From: Haloparvum sedimenti
Lineage (GTDB): Archaea > Halobacteriota > Halobacteria > Halobacteriales > Haloferacaceae
DNA length: 52,355 nt
Assembly: GCF_001462205.1 (NCBI RefSeq)
Contig: NZ_LKIR01000008.1
Coordinates: 55,266-107,620 of the forward strand
Direction of reading: 5' to 3'
In this document: in pieces, positions 8,597 through 17,452 of the stretch
Layout of the letters: each line of letters starts with the position of its first letter
How positions within the stretch are numbered: the first letter of the stretch is position 1
Made by a program: the position numbers and the translations under genes
The notes under the pieces: model-generated
The model's database searches: none
Told to the model about the DNA's origin: nothing
What the model saw: only the letters and a program-made list of their open reading frames with translations

Positions 8597-8722
8597 GTTC
8601 GGTCCGTCGGCTCGCGCGCCGAAAGACCCGTCGGGACGGCACGGCTCGGTAGGGCGCCCCCGGCCGCCTCGGCGCGGTCGGGGACCGACAGGTTCCTGTC
8701 GCCGGCCCCACGAAGGGGGACC

Positions 8723-9586
8723 ATGAACGACGGATGGTTCGCCGGCCTCGACCCCGGCGACGGCGACGCCGCGGCCCGGCGGATCCGGGAGGGGTCCGCG
8801 CCGGAACCGGCCGACTGGCCCGGACTGGCGGTTGAGTCCGGTTTCGCCGACGACGAGGCGGACTACTACGACCGGCTCCGCGAGGCGACGCTGGCGGCGA
8901 CCCGCGCCGCGGTGACGGAGCGCGAGCGCGCCGACGACCAGCAGCTCGTCCACGCGGTGCGCGCGATGGACGACTGCGAGCGCACCGCCAACGAGCTCGC
9001 GGAGCGCGCCGCCGAGTGGGCGGGGGCGCTGTTCGACGAGGCCGGCAGCGGCGTCGACGGCGCCCGCGCCGTGGCCGAGCGCGACCCCGACACCGCCGCG
9101 GAGCGCCGCGCCGTCTCGCTGGCCGAGCGCGTCGTCGACCTGGCCGACGAGACCGAGGAGCTTGAGCGGTTCATCGAGGAGACCGCGCCGGCGGTCGCGC
9201 CGAACCTCGCCGAGATGGCCGGACCGGTCCTCGCGTCGCGACTGATGGCCCTCGCGGGCGGCCTCAAGCCCCTCGCGCGGAAGCCCTCGGGGACGGTGCA
9301 AGTGCTCGGCGCCGAGGACGCGCTGTTCGCGCACCTCGCCGGGCGCGCCCCCTCGCCGAAGCACGGCATCATCTACACGCACGACTACGTCCGCGGGACG
9401 CGGCCGGAGGACCGCGGCTCCGCCGCGCGGGCGTTCGCCGGCAAGCTCGCCATCGCGGCCCGGATCGACCACTACTCGGGCGACTACCGGCCGGACCTCC
9501 ACGAGGAGCTCCGCGAGCGCATGGCGGCTATCCGCGCCAGGGCAGATGACGGGACCGAGAACGCCGAGGGAGGCGACGATGAGTGA
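8723..9586 (+). CDS. Nop5/Nop56/Nop58 family protein of the C/D box sRNP
   Basis: 287 aa. Nop5 bridges fibrillarin and L7Ae on C/D guide RNAs for 2'-O-methylation of rRNA and tRNA. The N-terminal part is a shortened fibrillarin-binding domain. A helical coiled-coil region follows (about 85-160), and then the NOP domain with NLAEMAGPVLASRLMALAGG, KPSGTVQVLGAE and SPKHGIIYTHDYV, the RNA-binding segment. The ATG at 8723 is the first in frame after a short GGGGGACC leader. The gene overlaps the fibrillarin start by eight bases, the usual archaeal nop5-flpA arrangement, which keeps the two partners in step. Confidence 0.95.
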   Translation: MNDGWFAGLDPGDGDAAARRIREGSAPEPADWPGLAVESGFADDEADYYDRLREATLAATRAAVTERERADDQQLVHAVRAMDDCERTANELAERAAEWAGALFDEAGSGVDGARAVAERDPDTAAERRAVSLAERVVDLADETEELERFIEETAPAVAPNLAEMAGPVLASRLMALAGGLKPLARKPSGTVQVLGAEDALFAHLAGRAPSPKHGIIYTHDYVRGTRPEDRGSAARAFAGKLAIAARIDHYSGDYRPDLHEELRERMAAIRARADDGTENAEGGDDE

Positions 9587-10238
9587 GGAATCGGGCGACG
9601 GCGCGCTTCCCGCGGGCGTCGAGCGGCGGACGTTCGACGGCGAGCGCCGACTGGCCACGCGCGGGAAGCCGGTGTACGGCGAGCCGACCGACGGCGCGTG
9701 GCGCGCGTGGGACGCCGGGCGGTCCAAGCTCGGCGCGATGATCGCCTCGGGGATGGACGTGGGACTCTCCGGCGGCGAGACGGTGCTGTACCTCGGCGCG
9801 GCGTCGGGGACGACCGTCAGCCACGTCGCCGACTTCGCGGGGCCGACGTACGCGGTGGAGTTCGCGCCGCGTCCGGTCCGGGACCTGCTGGACGCAGCCG
9901 CGGACCGCGACCGGCTGTTCCCGCTGCTGAAGGACGCTCGCAAGCCCGACACCTACGCGCACGTCGTCGAGTCGGACGTGGACGCCGTCGTGCAGGACGT
10001 TGCGACGCGCGGACAGGCCGACGTGGCGGTGCGGAACGCCCAGTTCCTGGCGGACGACGGCCGCCTCCTGCTCGCAGTGAAGGCCCGCAGCGAGGACGTG
10101 ACCGCCGACCCGGCGGACGTGTTCGAGGACGTGCTCGGGACCCTCACGGACGCCTACGAGGTGCTGGAGACGGCGCGACTGGAGCCGTACCACGAGGACC
10201 ACCTCGGCGTGGTCGCGACGCCGGACCGGAGCGAGTAG
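9579..10238 (+). CDS. flpA: Fibrillarin-like rRNA/tRNA 2'-O-methyltransferase
   Basis: 219 aa. This is the SAM-dependent catalytic subunit of the C/D box sRNP. The N-terminal part has YGEPTDGAWRAWDAGRSKLGA, the fibrillarin-specific segment. The Rossmann core has VLYLGAASGTTVSHVAD (SAM loop), YAVEFAPR, LLKDARKPDTY, VVQDVA and LLLAVKARS carrying the catalytic Lys. C-terminal EPYHEDHLGVVA is also typical. The start at 9579 sits inside the nop5 stop region, indicating coupled translation. Its full length and motifs are normal. Confidence 0.96.
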   Translation: MSEESGDGALPAGVERRTFDGERRLATRGKPVYGEPTDGAWRAWDAGRSKLGAMIASGMDVGLSGGETVLYLGAASGTTVSHVADFAGPTYAVEFAPRPVRDLLDAAADRDRLFPLLKDARKPDTYAHVVESDVDAVVQDVATRGQADVAVRNAQFLADDGRLLLAVKARSEDVTADPADVFEDVLGTLTDAYEVLETARLEPYHEDHLGVVATPDRSE

Positions 10239-10323
10239 GCGACCGCTCGATCCGTTCGCGCGATCCGGTCACCGATCCGATCACCCGATCCGGCCACCGA
10301 TCCGACCGTCCGCGGTACCCGGA

Positions 10324-10330
10324 TTTTTAA
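10324..10330 (+). promoter_or_regulatory. TATA element for the small membrane protein at 10355
   Basis: TTTTTAA is 25-31 nt before the ATG, so the transcript should be leaderless. Before it, three imperfect GATCCG-rich repeats fill the flpA-to-gene gap (10245-10310). Confidence 0.5.
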
Positions 10331-10354
10331 CCCCCGGGAGCATTTCTCGACGCG

Positions 10355-10669
10355 ATGGACGCTCGCCTCCTCGCGTGCGCCGCGCTGTTTTGCGTCGGCA
10401 TCGTCGCGGACATGGCGACGACGTACGTCGCGCTCACCGCGGGCCCGTACGTCGAGGCGTCGCCGGTCGGCCGCCGGCTCATCACTCGGTTCGGACTCGT
10501 CCCCGGCATGCTGCTCACGAAGGTGGTCGGGATGGCGGTCGTGGCGGTGCCGGTCGCGGCCGCCCGCTTCGACCGCCGGACGGCGCTCGCGGTCATGCTG
10601 GCGGGCGTCGGCCTGCTGTCGCTGGGGGCCGCCGGTCACAACCTCCTCGTGCTCGCAGGCGTGCTCTGA
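10355..10669 (+). CDS. Small membrane protein, DUF5658-like
   Basis: 104 aa with three hydrophobic segments (about 3-25, 48-68 and 76-100). The first contains GIVADMATTYVAL, which resembles the short haloarchaeal DUF5658-type membrane proteins; that assignment is from memory of the family and is moderate. No catalytic motif is visible. It has its own leaderless promoter and converges on the MFS gene, with nine bases between the stops. Confidence 0.75.
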   Translation: MDARLLACAALFCVGIVADMATTYVALTAGPYVEASPVGRRLITRFGLVPGMLLTKVVGMAVVAVPVAAARFDRRTALAVMLAGVGLLSLGAAGHNLLVLAGVL

Positions 10670-10677
10670 CGACGCCG

Positions 10678-11979
10678 TCACGACTCCGAGGGAGCCGGAT
10701 CGGTCGGATCCTCCCGCACCGCGGCCGCCCTGCTCGCCTGCCACCAGAAGGCGGTCGTCGCGAACGCGATAAAGCCCGCCGCGACGAGGAACCCGACCTC
10801 CGTCGAGAACACGTCCATGATGGACCCGACCGCGACGGGACCCGCGACCTGCCCGACTTTCCACGAGATGGAGCGCAGCGACATGGCGCTCGCGACCGAG
10901 TCGTACGCCTCGCCCTCCTCAACGAACAGCGCCATGCTCGCGGGCAGCCGGATGGAGTCGGCGACGCCCAGCAGCGAGTAGGCGGCGAACAGCGCGAAGA
11001 AGGCCCCGCCGAGGGTCTGGGTGTCTCCCAGGTAGGAGACAGTGACGGGGGCAAGCGTCCCCTCCGCGAGCGCGGCGAGCGGCACCATCGCCGTGCCGAC
11101 GCCGTACAGCAGCGCACCGAGCGCGACGAAGCGGTGCTTCCCGCCGAAGCGGTCGGTGAGGTCGCCGACGTACCCCTGCGTGAGCGCCTTCGTCAGCTTT
11201 CCGCCCGCCATGATCCAGCCGATGGCGAACGCGGAGATGCCGAACTCGGTGCGCGCGTAGATGGGGAGGAAGATGATCACCGCCATCTTCCCCACGCTGA
11301 AGGTGAACCGGAAGGTGACGAGCGAGCGAAGCAGGGGGAGCCCGATCAGCGAGCGGAACGTCTCGATCCCGCCCGACTCCTCGGGGTCCTTCCGGCCGCC
11401 GGGATTGTCGCGCAGGAACGCGAACACGAGTGCGAACGCCGCCAGCGTGACGACTGTCAGGACGACGTAGGTGGTCGTGAAGTCGTACGCGTACAGCAGG
11501 TAGCCGCCGACCAGGTCGCCCGCCAGCGAGGAGAAGGAGGCGAACTGGTTGTAGGAGCCGAGCCAGCGCCCGCGCTCGCCGTCGGGGCTGATCTCGCCGA
11601 TGATCGTCGCGCCGGTGATCCAGAGCACGCTCGCGCCGAGCCCCTGGACCATCCGGATCAGGATGACGTGGACCGGGTTCGACACCGCGATGAACCCGAG
11701 GAAGACGACGACGTTGATCAGGAAGCCCGCCAGCAGGTAGCGCTTCGCGTTCCCCGTATCGACCTTCCGCCCGAGCGGGAGGACGATGACCAGTTGAACG
11801 AGCGCGAACGCGGTGCCGAACAGCCCCTCGACGAACCCCGTGGTACCGAACAGATCGGCGTACAGCGCCAGCGCGATCAGGATGGTCGAGTACGCCTGAC
11901 TGCGCGCGAACGCCGTGCCCGCCAGCGCCGCGAACTCCTTGTCCTTCAGGAGCGCGACCGAGTTGCCGATCCGTGCCAC
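10678..11979 (-). CDS. Major facilitator superfamily transporter
   Basis: 433 aa with about 12 membrane helices in two halves joined by a charged loop (around residues 190-210, DNPGGRKDPEESGG). The loop between helices 2 and 3 reads GRKVDTGNAKR, and the matching loop in the second half reads GDLTDRFGGKHR, both MFS signatures. The substrate cannot be read from the sequence; drug or sugar efflux are both possible. The start is a GTG at 11979, preceded on the minus strand by GGGGAATCC. This start leaves about a 20-residue cytosolic N terminus. Confidence 0.88.
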   Translation of the reverse strand: MARIGNSVALLKDKEFAALAGTAFARSQAYSTILIALALYADLFGTTGFVEGLFGTAFALVQLVIVLPLGRKVDTGNAKRYLLAGFLINVVVFLGFIAVSNPVHVILIRMVQGLGASVLWITGATIIGEISPDGERGRWLGSYNQFASFSSLAGDLVGGYLLYAYDFTTTYVVLTVVTLAAFALVFAFLRDNPGGRKDPEESGGIETFRSLIGLPLLRSLVTFRFTFSVGKMAVIIFLPIYARTEFGISAFAIGWIMAGGKLTKALTQGYVGDLTDRFGGKHRFVALGALLYGVGTAMVPLAALAEGTLAPVTVSYLGDTQTLGGAFFALFAAYSLLGVADSIRLPASMALFVEEGEAYDSVASAMSLRSISWKVGQVAGPVAVGSIMDVFSTEVGFLVAAGFIAFATTAFWWQASRAAAVREDPTDPAPSES

Positions 11980-12087
11980 GGAGGATTCCCCTTTCGGTTC
12001 GAAACGCCACGCCGGTGCCGCAAAAGGCTCTCGAATCCGGCCGCGGCCGCCGGGTGATCCTGCCGTCCGCGCACGGCGGGCGGCCGC

Positions 12088-12912
12088 TCAGAGCTCGATA
12101 CGCTCGACCAGCACGTCCTCGGCGTCGTCCTTCGTGTTGACCGCGACGATCCGGACCTGTTCTTCCAGCGTCGACCGCTCCAGCTTGCTCTTCAACAGCG
12201 AGTCGACCTGGTAGACGCCGGCGGCGTTGTTCATCCGGATCTCCACCTCGACGGGCTTGGTCTCGCCGGCGTGGAGCGTCACGCGCTCGATGGCCTGCGA
12301 GGAGATGGTGTTGATCCCGCGGCCGCCCTTCTCGTAGGGGATCCGCGACCGGCCGCGCTCCATGTCGAGCCCGTCCGCGATGCGGATGACCCCTGCCTCC
12401 TTCGTCAGCGGTTCCTCCTCGGTGTGGTGACAGAGGATGGCGTGTAACACCTCCGCTTTCACGCGCACCGTCTCGGACGTGTCGTAGAACTGCGGGAGGA
12501 ACCGGTCGAGCAGGTCCGCGGCCAGCGGGATGGAGTAGTAGGAGTGGTCGTCTCGGTGGACGACGTGACCGATGTCGTGTAGCGTCGCGGCGAGCGCGAC
12601 GATCACCGCCTCGTCGGCCTCCTCGAGCCCCTGGTCGGCGGCACCGTTGAACGCCACGCCGCCGCGCTTCAACAGGTCGTACAGCCGTAGCGCGCGGTTC
12701 CGAACGATCTCGATGTGTTTCGCCCCGTGGTCGTTGTATCCCTTCCGCGTGACGGCGTTGACGTTCTGCGCCTTCAGGTACGTATTGATCTCGGGGTCCT
12801 CGTGTATCGCGGCCAGCACCTCGTTCAGGCGCTCGTCCGGATACGCGTGCTCCGCGTCCGGGTCGTACTTCCCTCGCTTGCTGCCGTTGGGCAGTTCGTC
12901 GGCGTCGCTCAT
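12088..12912 (-). CDS. HD-domain metal-dependent phosphohydrolase
   Basis: 274 aa. The metal-binding residues of an HD domain are visible: GAKHIEIVRNRA (first His), AATLHDIGHVVHRDDHS (the HD pair and following His residues) and IRIADGLDMERGR (last Asp). The C-terminal part (about 205-274) is a small beta-rich domain. Similar archaeal proteins are conserved but their substrate is unknown; nucleotides or cyclic nucleotides are typical of the superfamily. The start at 12912 has a TATA element (CCATTTTTACGC on the minus strand, around 12937-12948) at leaderless distance. The peroxiredoxin gene lies 73 bp upstream on the same strand. Confidence 0.9.
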   Translation of the reverse strand: MSDADELPNGSKRGKYDPDAEHAYPDERLNEVLAAIHEDPEINTYLKAQNVNAVTRKGYNDHGAKHIEIVRNRALRLYDLLKRGGVAFNGAADQGLEEADEAVIVALAATLHDIGHVVHRDDHSYYSIPLAADLLDRFLPQFYDTSETVRVKAEVLHAILCHHTEEEPLTKEAGVIRIADGLDMERGRSRIPYEKGGRGINTISSQAIERVTLHAGETKPVEVEIRMNNAAGVYQVDSLLKSKLERSTLEEQVRIVAVNTKDDAEDVLVERIEL

Positions 12913-12985
12913 TCCGTTCTATCGACGCACCGGAGGCGTAAAAATGGCTGCAGCGCTGTCAGCCGGGTCGCCCCCGACCGGCGAC

Positions 12986-13477
12986 TCAGGCGGCGTCCAC
13001 GGTCGCGGACGCGACCGCTTCCTCGACCGTCTCGTAGGGAGGTTCCTGTCCCGGGTCGTCCGCGAGCCAGCGGTACTGCACCTCCTCTTCGGGGCCGACG
13101 ACGAAGACGGACCGGCGCGCGACGGTCTCGACGCCGGTGCCCTCGAAGGAGTCGTCGGCCACGTCGTAGGCCGCGACCGCGTCGTGGTCCGGGTCCCCCA
13201 CGAGGCCGAAGGGGAGGGCCTCCTGTGCACGGAACTCCCGGAGCGCGAACGGCAGGTCGGTGCTGACGCCGAACACCGTCGCGTCGAGTTCCTCGAACCG
13301 GCTTAGGCGGTCCCGGAACGTGCACAGCTCCGCCGTGCAGGTGCCGGTGAACGCCGCCGGAAAGAACGCGAGCACCACGACGCCGTCGCCGAGATGGTCG
13401 GCCAGATCGAACGGTGCCACCTCGTCGGTCGCGATCGATGCCTCGAAAACGGGGGCGTCGTCGCCTACGTCGACCAT
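12986..13477 (-). CDS. Peroxiredoxin (AhpC/TSA, BCP-like)
   Basis: 163 aa, thioredoxin fold. It has the peroxidatic motif FFPAAFTGTCTAELC with C47 and a second Cys, C52, five residues later, an arrangement typical of atypical two-Cys BCP-type enzymes. It should reduce hydrogen peroxide and organic peroxides in the cytosol using thioredoxin-like donors. FGVSTDLPFALREF and the ARRSVFVVG strand complete the fold. The start at 13477 gives the standard N-terminal VGDDAPVFEA. Confidence 0.93.
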   Translation of the reverse strand: MVDVGDDAPVFEASIATDEVAPFDLADHLGDGVVVLAFFPAAFTGTCTAELCTFRDRLSRFEELDATVFGVSTDLPFALREFRAQEALPFGLVGDPDHDAVAAYDVADDSFEGTGVETVARRSVFVVGPEEEVQYRWLADDPGQEPPYETVEEAVASATVDAA

Positions 13478-13669
13478 ACGGGCGGGCCGGTCGCCACCGG
13501 GTTAGCGGTTCCGACTGCGGCGAGGGACGACCCGTTCGCCGTCACCGGCCGCGGCCGACGGCGCGACCGACGACGCGTCCGAGGCGGGTAGCGCGACCGC
13601 TCTGGGTCGTGAGAAAACTCGAGAAGGGAGCCGCGACCGGTCGTCAGAGAACTGTCCGAGCCGCCGGGG

Positions 13670-14647
13670 TTACGGCATCGCGATCTCCTCTTCGGCCTCG
13701 AGGAGCTCGTGGTAGCGGTTGCGGATGGTGACCTCGCTGATGTTCGCGACCTCGCTCACCTCGCTCTGGGTGACCTTCTCGTTGGTCAAAAGCGAGGCGG
13801 CGTACACCGCGGCCGCCGCGAGGCCGACCGGCGATTTGCCGGAGTGGACGCCCTGCTCCTTCGCGGTCGAGAGGAGCTGTCGGGCGCGGCGCTCGGCCTC
13901 CTCCGAGAGGTCGAGGTCGGAGGCGAACCGGGGGACGTAGCTCTCGGGGTCGGCCGGCTTGATCTCCAGTTTGAGCTCGCGGACGATGTAGCGGTAGGTC
14001 CGCGCGATCTCGTCCTTCTCCACGCGGGAGACGTTCGCGATCTCGTCGAGGCTTCGCGGGGTCCCGGCCTGCCGCGCGGCCGCGTACAGCGAGGAGGTGG
14101 AGACGCCCTCGATAGACCGCCCGGGGAGGAGGTCCTCGTCGAGCGCGCGGCGGTAGATGACGGAGGCGGTCTCGCGGACGTTGTCCGGGAGGCCGAGCGC
14201 GGAGGCCATCCGGTCGATCTCGCCGAGCGCCTGCTTCAGGTTGCGCTCCTTCGAGTCGCGGGTGCGGAACCGCTCATTCCACGTGCGCAGGCGCTGCATC
14301 TTCTCGCGCTGGCGGCTCGACAGGGAGTTGCCGTAGGCGTCCTTGTCCTGCCAGCCGATGTTCGTCGAGAGCCCCTTGTCGTGCATCATGTTCGTCGTCG
14401 GGGCGCCGACGCGCGACTTCTCGTCCTTCTCGGAGGCGTCGAACGCGCGCCACTCCGGCCCGCGGTCGATCTCGCCCTCCTCGACGACGAGCCCGCAGTC
14501 CGCACAGACGGTCTCGCCGTGCTCCGTGTCCGTGGCGAGCTGGCCGCCACACTCAGGACAGACGAGCCGCTCCTCCTCGTCGTCGGTCGTTTCCTGCTCG
14601 GTTTCGTCGGCGTGCTCGCCAGCGTACGTTCGGACGTTGTCGCTCAT
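13670..14647 (-). CDS. tfb: Transcription initiation factor IIB
   Basis: 325 aa. TFB binds the TBP-TATA complex and the BRE and recruits RNA polymerase. After an acidic N-terminal tail, the zinc ribbon has C30, C33, C48 and C51. The B-finger region follows (GPEWRAFDASEKDEKSRVG), and then two cyclin-like repeats (about 125-215 and 220-315), the second carrying the C-terminal helix-turn-helix (TQSEVSEVANISEVTIRNRYHEL) that reads BRE. All parts are intact, so this is a functional general factor. Haloarchaea usually hold several TFBs, and which one this is cannot be told here. A TATA element lies about 70 nt upstream. Confidence 0.97.
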   Translation of the reverse strand: MSDNVRTYAGEHADETEQETTDDEEERLVCPECGGQLATDTEHGETVCADCGLVVEEGEIDRGPEWRAFDASEKDEKSRVGAPTTNMMHDKGLSTNIGWQDKDAYGNSLSSRQREKMQRLRTWNERFRTRDSKERNLKQALGEIDRMASALGLPDNVRETASVIYRRALDEDLLPGRSIEGVSTSSLYAAARQAGTPRSLDEIANVSRVEKDEIARTYRYIVRELKLEIKPADPESYVPRFASDLDLSEEAERRARQLLSTAKEQGVHSGKSPVGLAAAAVYAASLLTNEKVTQSEVSEVANISEVTIRNRYHELLEAEEEIAMP

Positions 14648-14715
14648 TGTGTATGGGATGGGGACCGACAGATGGGTCTGGGTTCCGTGTTCCTCGCTCC
14701 AACAAAAGGTTCGAA

Positions 14716-14727
14716 GATACTTAAACC
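14716..14727 (-). promoter_or_regulatory. TATA element for tfb
   Basis: Minus-strand GGTTTAAGTATC lies about 70-80 nt before the tfb ATG, implying a 5' leader of roughly 45-50 nt, which is unusual beside the leaderless genes around it. The gap 14648-14927 also holds the promoter of the divergent M24 peptidase and no gene. Confidence 0.5.
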
Positions 14728-14842
14728 TGCTGGCGATTTCCGATCTGCAGGAGCGAGAAAAATGGCAGACTGCGCCGGGTTGATGAGGGACCGTGAAAGA
14801 TCCGCGGCGAACTCGGTGTGAAGGTCATCTCACCCCGGACGA

Positions 14843-14850
14843 ATATTTAA
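14843..14850 (+). promoter_or_regulatory. Candidate TATA element for the M24 peptidase
   Basis: ATATTTAA is the best TATA match but is about 80 nt before the ATG at 14928. A weaker GCTTTTTGT at 14899-14907 is at leaderless distance. Either could serve. Confidence 0.4.
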
Positions 14851-14927
14851 CAGTTGCGTCGGGGCTGCCGCCGGCCCGAGGTTCCGGGAGGCGAACCGCT
14901 TTTTGTCCGGCCCGCGGACGCGTGGGC

Positions 14928-16109
14928 ATGGACCCCGACCTCACGCGGCTCGACGACTACCTCGACGGCGTCGGCGCGGACGGCTACCTGATCGACGCCG
15001 ACCAGGACGACTCGAACCAGCTCTACCTCTCCGGGTTCACCGGGCCGGACCCGTTTCTCACCCTCTATGCGGACGGCGAGACGCACCTGCTCGTCTCCGG
15101 GCTGGAGTACGGCCGCGCGCGGGATGAGGCGCGCGCCGACACCGTCGAGCGACACGCCGACTACGGCTTCGAGTACGGCGGCCGCGACGAGCGGCTCGAC
15201 ATGTACGCCGACTTCGTCGCCGACAAGGGCGTCGAGGCCGCGGTGATGCCCGAGCGCGGCCCGGTCGGGACCGCAGACGGCCTCCGGGACCGCGGGCTCG
15301 ACGTGTGCGTCGACGCCGAGGACGTGCTCACGGAGATCCGAGCCACGAAGACCGACGCGGAGGTCGAGCACGTCCGCGAGGCCCAGCGCGCCAACGAGGC
15401 CGCGATGGCCGCCGCCGAGGACCTGATCGCCGCCGCGGACGTGGCCGGGGAGGGCGACGAGGCCGAGGCGGGCGTCCTGCTGTTCGAGGGCGAACCGCTG
15501 ACGAGCGAGCGCGTGAAAGAGGAGATCGAGGTGACGCTGCTGCGACACGGCTGCTCGCTCGACCAGACCATCGTCGCGGGCGGCGCGCAGGCCGCGGACC
15601 CCCACAACCGCGGCTCCGGGCCCCTCCGGGCGAACGAGGCGATCATCCTCGACATCTTCCCCCGGAGCAAGTCGTCGCACTACAACGCCGACATGACGCG
15701 GACCTTCTCGAAGGGCGAGCCGAGCGAGACGGTCCGCGAGTGGTTCGAGCTGACCGAGCGCGCCCTCGAGGCCGCCCTCGACGCGGTGGAGCCGGGCGCG
15801 ACCGGCGAGGAGGTCCACGCCGCCGCCTGCGAGGTGTACGAGGACGCCGGCGAGCCGACGTTCCGCACGGACCCGGAGACGGAGACCGGCTTCATCCACT
15901 CGACTGGACACGGCATCGGCCTCGACGTCCACGAGCGTCCCCGGCTCGCAAGCGGCGGCGAGGAGCTCCGGCCCGGCCACGTGATCACGGTCGAGCCGGG
16001 CCTCTACGACCCCGAGGTGGGCGGCGTCCGCATCGAGGATCTCGTCGTCGTCACCGAGGACGGCTACGAGAACCTCACCGACTACCCGGTCGAGCTGGTC
16101 GTCGAGTAA
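14928..16109 (+). CDS. M24-family metallopeptidase (Xaa-Pro aminopeptidase-like)
   Basis: 393 aa. The N-terminal creatinase-like domain spans about residues 1-130 and the pita-bread catalytic domain about 140-393. The five metal ligands can be seen in ILDIFPR (Asp), NADMTRTF (Asp), HSTGHGIGLDVHE (His), VEPGLY (Glu) and RIEDLVVV (Glu). These enzymes remove N-terminal residues ahead of proline or cleave dipeptides; exact specificity is open. The segment IFPRSKSSHYNAD is slightly longer than in the paralogue at 45212. An MFS gene follows after 86 bp on the same strand. Confidence 0.92.
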   Translation: MDPDLTRLDDYLDGVGADGYLIDADQDDSNQLYLSGFTGPDPFLTLYADGETHLLVSGLEYGRARDEARADTVERHADYGFEYGGRDERLDMYADFVADKGVEAAVMPERGPVGTADGLRDRGLDVCVDAEDVLTEIRATKTDAEVEHVREAQRANEAAMAAAEDLIAAADVAGEGDEAEAGVLLFEGEPLTSERVKEEIEVTLLRHGCSLDQTIVAGGAQAADPHNRGSGPLRANEAIILDIFPRSKSSHYNADMTRTFSKGEPSETVREWFELTERALEAALDAVEPGATGEEVHAAACEVYEDAGEPTFRTDPETETGFIHSTGHGIGLDVHERPRLASGGEELRPGHVITVEPGLYDPEVGGVRIEDLVVVTEDGYENLTDYPVELVVE

Positions 16110-16195
16110 GCGCTCTTCATCCCCTCGGACCGAGAACGCATCGCACGCCGTGCCGCGACCGCAAGCCGCTTTTCCCGACGCCGCGAAGCGGGGTC

Positions 16196-17380
16196 GTGCG
16201 CTGGCGCTATGCCGACACCGCCCTGACGCTCTGCACCCTCGCGTTCTTCGCGACGATGGTCGCCAGACTGGCGATCAGCCCGGTCGTTCCCCTCATCACC
16301 GCGGATTTCGGCGTGACGAACGGAACGATCGGGCTCGCGCTGTCGGGCATGTGGGCCGCCTACGCGCTCGCGCAGTTCCCCTCGGGAGTGCTCGGCGACC
16401 GGCTCGGCGAGCGAACGGTGATCCTGATCGCGGTCGGCGCGACCGCGGTGGCGAGCGTGCTGCTGGCCGCCTCCCCCTCCGTCGTCGCCTTCTTCGCGTT
16501 CACGGTCGTGCTCGGCGGCGGGGCCGGCCTCCACTACTCGGTGGCGACGACGTTCCTCGCCCGGCAGTTCGACGACATCGGTCGCGCCATCGGGTTCCAC
16601 GTCGCGGGCGGGCCGCTTGCCGGACTGATCGCGCCGCCGGTCGCGGCGCTGATCGGCGCGCGGTACGGCTGGCGCGTCGCGCTGCTGTCGGGCGCCGTCG
16701 TCGCCGTGCCGGTGTTTTTGCTGTTCGCGTGGCGGATCCGCCCCACGCCGGCGGCGCGCCCGGACCAGCCCGTCCGCGAGCGGTTCGCGCTCGACCCCCT
16801 GGTCGAACTGCTCTCACGCCCCTCCATCGGGTACACGACCGCCTTGGCGACGATGGGCGCCTTCTCGTGGCAGGCGACCGCGTCGTTCCTCTACACGTTC
16901 CTGCTGGTGGCGGGGGAGTTGGACCCCGGGACCGCCGGCCTGCTGTTCTCGCTGTACTTCGTCGTCCACGGGGTCACGCAGCCGCTGATGGGGACGCTCT
17001 CGGACCGGCTCGACCGCGACGCGGCGGCGATGGTGACGATGAGCGCCGGCGTCCTCGGCTACGGCGGGCTGGTGCTGGCGACGACGGTCGGCGCCTCGAC
17101 GCTCGCGCTCGCCGGCGCGACGACGTTGGTCGGCCTGGCGATGTCGTGGGGCGCGCCGGTCCAGTCCCGGTTCATGGACAACCTCGGCGCGGCCGAGCGC
17201 GGAGCCGGGTTCGGTCTCGTCCGGACCGTCTACATGGTGATGGGCGCCAGCGGGAGCGTCGTCGTCGGCGCGCTCTCCGATTCGGCCGGTTGGGGGGTCG
17301 CGTTCGGGCTGCTGACGGGCGTGATGGCGCTCGGACTGACCGTACTCGCCGCGAACCGGATCCTCGGCGCCGATCTGTGA
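16196..17380 (+). CDS. Major facilitator superfamily transporter
   Basis: 394 aa from the GTG at 16196, with about 12 membrane helices. The loop GVLGDRLGERTV after helix 2 and GTLSDRLDRDAAA in the second half are the MFS signature loops. The reading frame is open far upstream, but that extension is antisense-like GC-rich sequence overlapping the M24 gene, so a start near the first helix (YADTALTLCTLAFFATMVARL, shown in part) is taken. The exact start is uncertain. The C-terminal half ends normally. The substrate is unknown. Confidence 0.85.
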   Translation: MRWRYADTALTLCTLAFFATMVARLAISPVVPLITADFGVTNGTIGLALSGMWAAYALAQFPSGVLGDRLGERTVILIAVGATAVASVLLAASPSVVAFFAFTVVLGGGAGLHYSVATTFLARQFDDIGRAIGFHVAGGPLAGLIAPPVAALIGARYGWRVALLSGAVVAVPVFLLFAWRIRPTPAARPDQPVRERFALDPLVELLSRPSIGYTTALATMGAFSWQATASFLYTFLLVAGELDPGTAGLLFSLYFVVHGVTQPLMGTLSDRLDRDAAAMVTMSAGVLGYGGLVLATTVGASTLALAGATTLVGLAMSWGAPVQSRFMDNLGAAERGAGFGLVRTVYMVMGASGSVVVGALSDSAGWGVAFGLLTGVMALGLTVLAANRILGADL

Positions 17381-17452
17381 CCGCGGAGGTTCAGAAATAG
17401 ACGCGGCAGTCGGTCTCGGTGGGCCTAAGTGCGCGTGGCGCCGAATGCGACC

